Part shown: one piece after another, positions 1-4,440 of the stretch
Layout: the number at the start of each line of letters is the position of its first letter
Position numbering within the stretch: position 1 is the first letter of the stretch
Assembly: GCA_021772875.1 (NCBI GenBank)
Contig: JAJFLD010000203.1
Location: 1-5,921 of the forward strand
DNA: 5,921 nt
Source of the DNA: Ghiorsea sp.
Lineage (GTDB): Bacteria; Pseudomonadota; Zetaproteobacteria; Mariprofundales; Mariprofundaceae
Reading direction: 5' to 3'
The notes under the pieces: generated by a model
Told to the model about the DNA's origin: nothing
Databases searched by the model: none
Seen by the model: the letters and a program-made list of their open reading frames with translations, nothing else
Translations under genes and position numbers: made by a program

Positions 1-174
1 AAGCCATCCGCTAAATCTTTGCAGGTATATGAAAATGAGTGCAGGAATCGAGGGGAAGCAATGGCAAAAGCTTACTTAGAGGGTGGATATAAGATGAACA
101 AAATTGCCGAACACTTTTCTGTTCACTACGCTACAGTTAGCAGAGCAGTGAAAAAATGGGAGAGAAATGTATGA
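1..174 (+). CDS. C-terminal end of a REP-associated tyrosine transposase (RAYT, IS200/IS605-like), partial at window edge
   Basis: The frame is open from base 1 to a TGA at 172-174, giving 57 residues with no start in view. The last 35 or so residues (GGYKMNKIAEHFSVHYATVS and onward) form a helix-turn-helix: IAEHF is the first helix, a turn follows, and YATVSRAVKKW is the recognition helix. This tail, preceded by an 'ECRNRGEAM-AKAYLEGGY' linker, is typical of REP-associated tyrosine transposases. These are single-copy Y1 HUH enzymes related to IS200/IS605 transposases that act on palindromic repeats. The catalytic HUH and tyrosine motifs would lie to the left of the window, so integrity cannot be judged. 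The stop is followed by GATTGCAAGACTTGACCCCC, a 3' flank I associate with this family. In the +1 frame the end reads MYDCKT-stop (167-187), which resembles the usual family terminus, so a small frameshift near the end is possible. The tail is duplicated immediately downstream. A different HTH-tailed protein cannot be excluded. Confidence 0.68.
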   Translation, partial: KPSAKSLQVYENECRNRGEAMAKAYLEGGYKMNKIAEHFSVHYATVSRAVKKWERNV

Positions 175-198
175 TTGCAAGACTTGACCCCCAAGCTT
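79..198 (+). repeat. Tandem repeat copy 1 (120 bp, period 121)
   Basis: This covers the coding end of the transposase plus its 3' flank up to AAGCTT. It matches 200-319 at 117 of 120 positions by hand alignment. The hexamer AAGCTT occurs at 68-73, 193-198 and 314-319, that is, just before copy 1 and at the end of both copies. It is a plausible microhomology for the duplication event. Confidence 0.9.
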
Positions 199-199
199 C

Positions 200-295
200 G
201 AGGGTGGATATAAAATGAATAAAATTGCCGAACACTTTTCTGTTCACTACGCTACAGTTAGCAGAGCAGTGAAAAAATGGGATAGAAATGTATGA
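200..295 (+). pseudogene. Orphan duplicate of the transposase HTH tail
   Basis: This stretch repeats the final 32 codons of the transposase fragment (EGGYKMNKIAEHFSVHYATV to the TGA at 293-295). It is in a different frame relative to the first copy, and an in-frame TGA lies just upstream at 185-187. It therefore cannot be read as an extension of the first copy. The only ATG is internal (215) and has no clear ribosome binding site, so a functional product is unlikely. Compared with the first copy, two of three substitutions are synonymous (AAG/AAA, AAC/AAT) and the third is conservative (Glu to Asp). It is best described as a gene remnant created by duplication, or by insertion of the end of a second, closely related transposase copy. 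Confidence 0.6.
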
Positions 296-319
296 TTGCA
301 AGACTTGACCCCCAAGCTT
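200..319 (+). repeat. Tandem repeat copy 2 (120 bp, period 121)
   Basis: This is the second copy of the unit at 79-198, separated from it by one base. The differences are AAG to AAA, AAC to AAT and GAG to GAT within the coding part; the 3' flank ending in GACCCCCAAGCTT is unchanged. The sequence after it (from 320) is unrelated to what follows copy 1, so there is no third copy. Confidence 0.9.
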
Positions 320-356
320 TATGTATGGCTTAATTTATAAAGCAATCAAGGGATAA

Positions 357-390
357 GGGGTCTACCATGTAAAATCCAATGGTAGGCCCC
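357..390. repeat. Palindromic element, left member of an inverted pair
   Basis: The arms GGGGTCTACCAT (357-368) and ATGGTAGGCCCC (379-390) form a 12-bp stem with one G-U pair and a 10-nt loop, GTAAAATCCA. Bases 362-390 are the reverse complement of 1159-1187 at 28 of 29 positions, including the asymmetric loop. The two elements are therefore in opposite orientation. No T-tract follows on either strand, so a simple rho-independent terminator is not indicated. It may be a REP- or MITE-type repeat. Confidence 0.8.
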
Positions 391-442
391 AAACCTGTTC
401 AACTGCCGATCACGACAGGCGACTCACGACCCATTGCGGACA

Positions 443-471
443 TTCGTAAATCTAAGTGTGTAGGTTATAAT
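443..471 (+). promoter_or_regulatory. Candidate sigma-70 promoter for the DUF2007 membrane-protein gene
   Basis: A perfect -10 hexamer, TATAAT, lies at 466-471. With a 17-bp spacer the -35 would be TTCGTA (443-448), matching the consensus at only three positions, so the -35 is weak. Transcription would start near 478 and leave a very short leader. A GGGGG at 484-488, four bases before the ATG at 493, can serve as ribosome binding site, although the spacing is tight. Confidence 0.45.
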
Positions 472-492
472 GTTTCTTAACTCGGGGGATTC

Positions 493-1149
493 ATGGTTAC
501 AGATTTTCTAAAAAAGAGAGATGTGAAATCAGGTGTGGTAAATGGAATCATAGTCATTTTATTTACTTCTAGCATTTTTGGCTTTTTCTATCTGACTCTA
601 GGAATTAAGGAGGCAGTACTCCCTTTTATTATTGCAACCATGTTTTCTGGATATAATTTTAAGCGAAAGAATAAAATGTTTATGGGAATCGTTTCGGTTA
701 ACTCTGATCCGAGGAATGTTTTTCTACATGTCTTGGGAATGACAATTGTATTTGTGCCTTTTTTTGGATTTATAGGGTATTTCGATGATTTTTTTAGCTC
801 AGAAGATTTTGGAGTACTTGCTAAATCCTTATTATTTATACTTCCTCTTATAGGGGTTTGGTTTAATACGTTTTCACTTATGCTCCTTGGCAGTTTCTTC
901 TGTCGAATAAAGTTTGAACCCAGCCCTGTAGAAGAAAATCTAACGATAATCGCCACCTTTTCAGATTCGATTCAGGCACAGATTGCAAAAGATGTTTTGG
1001 AGATAAATGAAGTTCCTGCTTCCCTTCAAAATCAATTTTTAACAAGTATATGGCCAGTGAATATTAACCTGCAAGTCCCCCGTAAGTTTGAGAAGAAAGC
1101 GCAAGAGATACTTCAGGAATTAGATGTAGTAGAAGAACTACGCTCTTGA
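493..1149 (+). CDS. Four-helix membrane protein with C-terminal DUF2007-like domain
   Basis: This encodes a 218-residue inner-membrane protein of unknown role. Hydrophobic segments lie at about residues 14-36, 40-55, 76-97 and 108-137, with a basic loop (FKRKNK, 56-61) after the second. Residues 149-210 form a soluble domain, beginning LTIIATFSDSIQAQIAKDVL and continuing with EVPASL and INLQVPRKFEKKAQEIL. It resembles DUF2007 (Pfam 'putative prokaryotic signal transducing protein'), where a 'TFsdpieAqlak..Le..gIpa' start and a 'vqVp..d...A..iL' end are typical. DUF2007 is usually a short stand-alone protein; here it is a cytoplasmic tail on a membrane anchor. The ATG at 493 follows GGGGG (484-488) and a good -10 box. 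The gene sits between two inverted palindromic repeats and is codirectional with the next membrane-protein gene, 70 bp away, so co-transcription is possible. Topology and domain are inferred by eye; function is unknown. Confidence 0.8.
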   Translation: MVTDFLKKRDVKSGVVNGIIVILFTSSIFGFFYLTLGIKEAVLPFIIATMFSGYNFKRKNKMFMGIVSVNSDPRNVFLHVLGMTIVFVPFFGFIGYFDDFFSSEDFGVLAKSLLFILPLIGVWFNTFSLMLLGSFFCRIKFEPSPVEENLTIIATFSDSIQAQIAKDVLEINEVPASLQNQFLTSIWPVNINLQVPRKFEKKAQEILQELDVVEELRS

Positions 1150-1158
1150 GAGAGATTA

Positions 1159-1187
1159 GGGGTCTACCATTGGATTTTACATGGTAG
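1159..1187. repeat. Palindromic element, right member of the inverted pair
   Basis: CTACCAT (1164-1170) and ATGGTAG (1181-1187) form a 7-bp stem around the loop TGGATTTTAC, which is the reverse complement of the loop at 369-378. GGGGT precedes the stem as in the left element, but here the outer arm is not completed on the right (GCGAAGGGCC follows). Its hairpin is therefore shorter than the left one. It lies 9 bp past the stop codon of the DUF2007 gene. There is no T-tract, so it would at most be a weak transcript-end hairpin. Confidence 0.8.
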
Positions 1188-1219
1188 CGAAGGGCCTCCT
1201 GTGGAGAAAAATATAAATC

Positions 1220-1678
1220 ATGACTGATGTTGTAGGATTATTGATAGGGATTTCAATCATTGTGGCCAGCTTAGTATTTATCCTTTTTGTTGCATGGGTG
1301 ATTGCTGTGCAATTCAATGCAGATGAAATGTCAGTTGGATTTATGAACTGGTCAAAGAAATCACTATTGAAGCTTAGCAGAATGCCTAAATTTAGAGTTA
1401 TTGTTGGTATTATCGCGTTCTATTGGGTTATTTTTGGGTTCGTTATCAGGCTTACGTTTTTCCCGAATATGCCAGATGAGCACTGGATAGTCCTCATTCT
1501 TATGATTATGCTTTCATATAATGTTTTTGCATATTTTTACGGATGGACTATGCATATAGTGTATTCACACACCAAACCAAATGACCCCAAAAGTCATAGA
1601 GTCACATCACTTTTCGTGTCGGCAATAGGTGTAGCTATTCTGGTTTATGCGTGGGTTAGAGATGGTTCTAGCCTTTAA
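1220..1678 (+). CDS. Unrecognised four-helix membrane protein
   Basis: This encodes a 152-residue hydrophobic protein that I do not recognise. Hydrophobic segments lie at about residues 5-31, 58-82, 88-113 and 128-146. A basic loop separates helices one and two (KKSLLKLSRMPKFR, 46-59) and a polar loop separates helices three and four (SHTKPNDPKSHR, 116-127). No catalytic motif is visible. The ATG at 1220 is preceded by GGAG at 1203-1206 with a long, 13-base spacing, so initiation may be modest. No promoter is evident in the 70 bp upstream, which suggests transcription through from the DUF2007 gene. Length and layout fit a small accessory inner-membrane protein. It converges on the histidine kinase gene, with 143 bp between their stop codons. 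Confidence 0.72.
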   Translation: MTDVVGLLIGISIIVASLVFILFVAWVIAVQFNADEMSVGFMNWSKKSLLKLSRMPKFRVIVGIIAFYWVIFGFVIRLTFFPNMPDEHWIVLILMIMLSYNVFAYFYGWTMHIVYSHTKPNDPKSHRVTSLFVSAIGVAILVYAWVRDGSSL

Positions 1679-1690
1679 TGGCAAATAAAG

Positions 1691-1750
1691 TGAATGACGG
1701 CTTCCGCCTCATATCAGTCATTCGCAGAGTGTCCGCTTCTGGCCGGAAGC
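1691..1750. repeat. Hairpin-rich intergenic segment, candidate interspersed repeat
   Basis: GAATGAC (1692-1698) pairs with GTCATTC (1717-1723), and GCTTC (1735-1739) pairs with GAAGC (1746-1750). Alternatively GCTTCCG (1700-1706) can pair with CGGAAGC (1744-1750). The segment is GC-richer than its surroundings. It shares the string GCGGACA with the 433-446 area on the opposite strand (TGTCCGC, 1730-1736). Neither strand has a T-tract right after a stem, so it is not a classic terminator, though it lies between two convergent genes and could help end both transcripts. Confidence 0.5.
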
Positions 1751-1821
1751 AGCTGGTTAGATAATCATACCAATAGGGCTTTTAAATAATATTCAGTTGG
1801 ATATTTGATAGGATGATACAG

Positions 1822-4155
1822 TCAGTTGGATTTGTCTTTATCTACTTTATCCATCTGCAATGTTAGCTCAAAAATAGCATGACCAAGTGTTTCAACTTTA
1901 AAGGGTTTGTTGAGGATTTTCATGTTTGGCATTTCTAAGAAGGCTGTGGAGATTTTCTTCTCATAACCGGTAATAAAAATAATGGGTAGATTCGGTTTTT
2001 CTTCGCGTAATTGTTGCGCAACTTTGAAACCATCTACATTTGGCATGGCAATATCAAGCACCGCGGCATGAATGGTTTGTGTTGCTTCTTGGAACACACG
2101 GATGGCCCCAAGCCCATCTTCTGCTTGCAAGACACAACAACCAAATTGGCTCATGGCATCACTCATAGCTTCACGCAATATGGTTTCATCATCGGCAATT
2201 AAAATGGTTAAACCGCTCAAATCAGGCTCAACTTCTATATAAGCTTCAGCAGAGGAGACCTGTTGTTCATTGCCCAAAGGAATGTAGAGATGGAATGTGG
2301 TGCCAATATTTTCTTTACTCTCCACTTCCACCACACCACCAAAACGTGTCACGCAGCCATATGCCATGGCAAGCCCTAACCCCGTGCCTTCACCTACACC
2401 TTTGGTGGTGAAAAAAGGCTCAAATATTTTTGCCAAGATATCGTCGCGCATACCATGACCATTATCGTGTATGCTGATGTGGGCGAATGTTGTGTTCATG
2501 ACATCGGGATTGCGTAATTTAAAGTCGTGATCGGCTTCATATTTATCCATGCTGACTTCAATACACGGTGGGTGTGTAACTTTTTTGAGTGCATCACGCG
2601 CGTTGTTTAACAAATTCATGATTACCTGTTGCATTTGCGTGGCATCACAACAAATAATCATGTCTTCTTGTGCTATGGCACAATCAATCACATGTTCGGG
2701 CATTCCAACTTGCGCAAGTTTGATGGTATCACGTAAAAAATAAGAAGCGGGAAAACATGATTTTATCACATGGTCTTTGCGGGCAAAAGCCAACATCTTT
2801 TTAATCAAATCTGCGGCTCTATCACTCAATTTTTTGGTGCTTTCAACATGTCTTAAAACATTGGCATCGGTGCTGCGATTTTTAATAAGGTAAGCATTGG
2901 CAGTGATACCTGCTAAAATGTTGTTGAAATCATGGGCCAAACCACCAACAAGCGTGCCGAGTGCTTCCATCTTTTGTGCTTGCACAAATTGCTGCTCCAC
3001 CTTTTGCCGCTCGGCAATTTCAATGTTTAATTCTTCAACCTTTTCTTCAAGCGATTGATTAACTGCTACCAAGCGTTCGGACATGCGATTAAAAGCTTGT
3101 GATAACAAACCAAGTTCGTCATTGGCATAAACATCCACCTTATGGGGTATACCACTTCCCGTATCGGATTCGGCCACAGCTTGGGTCAAAGCTATGATGG
3201 GTTTGGTCATCATGCGCGATAAAATAACGGAGATGAAAACGATGAAAAACACAGTAGACAACAACACACTTAATAAAAATAGCTTAAGATTTTTAATGGG
3301 GGCAAAAGCCTCACTTTTGTCGACTTCAACCACCAAACCCCAATCAACCTGATCAATATATTTCGTAACACTAAGTACCGCATGCCCTTGATAATTTATG
3401 GCATCTGAAACCACTGTTTCTTTGCCTGATAAAGCCAATATTTCAGGGGATTGTTTCATTTCTTTAGAGACAGTGCGCTGAAGAGCGGCATTTGCATCAA
3501 ATCGTAGTGGTGTTAAAAATAAGGCATCACCTTGGCCATTGTTGGCCACGATATAAGTTTCACCAGTTTTACCCATGCCAGATGTATCGTTGAGTAAAGC
3601 AATAATGTTGGATGCATCTGATGCGATGACAACCAAACCGATAAACTTATCGTGTAAGTAAAGTGGCCCCGATAGATTCACTTGCAGCTGTTGTTGCATA
3701 TCAAAAGAAAAGTGAGAAAATTTTATCATTTCAGGGTTGTTTAAAAGCAAATCTTTTTTGGGGTGCAAGGTGTTGAGTTGGGCTGGGTCGGTGGATGCCA
3801 CCACCCAACCTTCGGGTGAGAGTACAGAGATGACTTTAAAGCTGCGAATAGAAGCCTTTGCATCGCTAAGGATCTGATTCATTTTTTGTTGTTCTAAGGC
3901 ATTATTATCTTTTAAGAAGGTGGCTAATGTTCTACGCAATTGTGTTCTGCTGGTAACCAGGGAAAGGCGTTCGTGATTTTGATCTATGGTATCTTCAATG
4001 CGGCTTTTTTGAATGGAGGCTACAGATTCCAGATGATTAATCGCCTGTTGGGTGAGCTCGGTTTTTTCGGCATTATAAAGAAGGTAACCACTTGTGGTGA
4101 CGGCCAAGAGAGAAGCGGGCAAAAAGGCGAGTAATAATTTGGAATAAATTTTCAT
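1822..4155 (-). CDS. Hybrid sensor histidine kinase (Cache-HAMP-HisKA-HATPase-REC)
   Basis: This encodes a complete 777-residue membrane sensor kinase that should autophosphorylate on His and pass phosphate to its own receiver. Transmembrane helix 1 is at residues 7-27. The periplasmic part (about 30-285) has the Cache-type strings GWVVASTDP and GKTGETYIVANNGQ, a fold that usually binds small ligands. Helix 2 is at 290-312, HAMP at 313-366 and a coiled coil at about 367-395. The H-box GGLAHDFNNIL contains His408. The ATPase shows the N-box NLLNNARDAL (514-523), the G1 box DNGHGM (564-569), FEPFFTTK (578-585) and the G2 box GTGLGLA (590-596). The receiver (about 649-760) has Asp655/Asp656, phospho-acceptor Asp701, Thr729 and Lys750, all intact. 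There is no DNA-binding or Hpt domain, so the output partner must be encoded elsewhere. An in-frame TGA two codons upstream fixes the ATG at 4155 as the furthest start; the ribosome binding site is weak. A sigma-54 promoter lies about 60 bp upstream. The ligand is unknown. Confidence 0.95.
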   Translation of the reverse strand: MKIYSKLLLAFLPASLLAVTTSGYLLYNAEKTELTQQAINHLESVASIQKSRIEDTIDQNHERLSLVTSRTQLRRTLATFLKDNNALEQQKMNQILSDAKASIRSFKVISVLSPEGWVVASTDPAQLNTLHPKKDLLLNNPEMIKFSHFSFDMQQQLQVNLSGPLYLHDKFIGLVVIASDASNIIALLNDTSGMGKTGETYIVANNGQGDALFLTPLRFDANAALQRTVSKEMKQSPEILALSGKETVVSDAINYQGHAVLSVTKYIDQVDWGLVVEVDKSEAFAPIKNLKLFLLSVLLSTVFFIVFISVILSRMMTKPIIALTQAVAESDTGSGIPHKVDVYANDELGLLSQAFNRMSERLVAVNQSLEEKVEELNIEIAERQKVEQQFVQAQKMEALGTLVGGLAHDFNNILAGITANAYLIKNRSTDANVLRHVESTKKLSDRAADLIKKMLAFARKDHVIKSCFPASYFLRDTIKLAQVGMPEHVIDCAIAQEDMIICCDATQMQQVIMNLLNNARDALKKVTHPPCIEVSMDKYEADHDFKLRNPDVMNTTFAHISIHDNGHGMRDDILAKIFEPFFTTKGVGEGTGLGLAMAYGCVTRFGGVVEVESKENIGTTFHLYIPLGNEQQVSSAEAYIEVEPDLSGLTILIADDETILREAMSDAMSQFGCCVLQAEDGLGAIRVFQEATQTIHAAVLDIAMPNVDGFKVAQQLREEKPNLPIIFITGYEKKISTAFLEMPNMKILNKPFKVETLGHAIFELTLQMDKVDKDKSN

Positions 4156-4202
4156 GTATCAGACCACGTATTGTCGGTGCGAGCAAAAAGATTTGATGCA
4201 GG

Positions 4203-4310
4203 TCATAATAAACATGGGGATTGTAGAGCAAAAAGAGTGCCATGCTTTAAGGGGCTAACAGCACATGAAGCTTTAAGAAAACTGGATAGTATTTTGCTTA
4301 TCTTTAGCAT
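4203..4310 (-). CDS. Possible 35-residue small ORF upstream of the histidine kinase (doubtful)
   Basis: An ATG at 4310 is preceded on the minus strand by GGAGG (4325-4321) with a 10-base spacing, a good Shine-Dalgarno arrangement. The frame encodes 35 residues beginning MLKISKILSSFLKASCAVSP and ends at a TGA (4205-4203). The N-terminus is weakly amphipathic or signal-like, but the rest shows no known pattern. The sigma-54 promoter lies inside this frame, which argues against coding, although a transcript coming from the upstream kinase gene would cover it. I list it because of the ribosome binding site only. Confidence 0.18.
   Translation of the reverse strand: MLKISKILSSFLKASCAVSPLKHGTLFALQSPCLL
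4227..4242 (-). promoter_or_regulatory. Sigma-54 (RpoN) -24/-12 promoter for the histidine kinase gene
   Basis: Read on the minus strand from 4242 to 4227 the sequence is TGGCAC-TCTTT-TTGCT. This matches the RpoN consensus TGGCAC-N5-TTGCW in full, with the invariant GG (-24) and GC (-12) exactly ten bases apart. Transcription would begin near 4216, giving a leader of about 60 nt before the ATG at 4155. A promoter of this class needs an AAA+ enhancer-binding activator, and its upstream binding site should lie within a few hundred bases at higher coordinates. I could not identify such a site or a clear IHF site. Confidence 0.75.
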
Positions 4311-4363
4311 GCTCAAACCACCTCCACAGTGCTTTTTGTAGCGATAGCCTACACGTAAAATCA

Positions 4364-4392
4364 AACTTATATAGCCACGGTTCATATAAGCT
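4364..4392 (-). terminator. Weak candidate terminator after the kinase-fusion gene
   Basis: On the minus strand AGCTTATAT (4392-4384) can pair with ATATAAGTT (4372-4364), a 9-bp AU-rich stem with one G-U pair and an 11-nt loop. It is followed by TGATTTTA, only a partial U-tract. It lies about 50-77 bp past the stop codon of the upstream gene and before the sigma-54 element, so it is well placed to separate the two transcripts. The stem is AT-rich and so weak. Confidence 0.3.
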
Positions 4393-4440
4393 GTGGAAGA
4401 ATGAAACCTCAAGCAAAGCATGTTTATAAGGGGGCTTTTG

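Larger units (their letters stand above)
296..492. other. Intergenic stretch with palindrome, degenerate repeat and promoter
   Basis: No convincing gene lies between the transposase remnant and the next CDS; the ATG at 321 opens only an 11-codon frame. The stretch holds the end of tandem copy 2, a 12-bp-stem palindrome at 357-390, and a GC-richer segment at about 397-446. That segment contains a cctgt/acagg inverted repeat and the string GCGGACATTCG. A promoter for the 493 gene lies at its right end. The GC-richer segment resembles fragments of short interspersed intergenic repeats seen in gammaproteobacteria, which is a memory-based impression only. Confidence 0.5.
4156..4440. other. 285-bp intergenic region between the two minus-strand genes
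   Basis: This region holds a weak AU-rich hairpin, the doubtful 35-codon frame and the sigma-54 promoter, each listed separately. The 11-mer GAGCAAAAAGA occurs twice, at 4181-4191 and 4226-4236, 45 bp apart. Only the second copy has the -24 GG partner, so only it forms an RpoN promoter. The gap is too long for simple operon coupling and fits independent control of the histidine kinase gene. Confidence 0.6.

Noticed and set aside
79..319. CRISPR or regulatory iteron array
   Set aside because: There are only two units, they are adjacent without spacers, and they clearly encode a transposase tail.
357..390. Rho-independent terminator at the left palindrome
   Set aside because: The stem is strong, but neither strand has a T-tract after it. 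The inverted copy elsewhere points to a repeat element.
397..471. Possible integron attC site (GTTCAAC at 397-403, GTTATAA at 465-471)
   Set aside because: The two boxes are not complementary to each other, GTTATAA does not fit GTTRRRY, and no matching inner arms are visible. The GTTAGAT at 1756-1762 likewise lacks a partner.
588..956. 122-codon minus-strand frame
   Set aside because: It lies entirely opposite the membrane-protein gene, whose promoter, hydrophobic pattern and domain are convincing. The minus frame shows no domain.
2011..2743. Plus-strand frames at 2011-2202 and 2549-2743
   Set aside because: They are antisense to conserved receiver and ATPase coding sequence of the histidine kinase and have no own signals.
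4181..4191. Second sigma-54-like element at the repeated GAGCAAAAAGA
   Set aside because: The -24 position reads CATCAA with no GG, so it cannot be an RpoN promoter.
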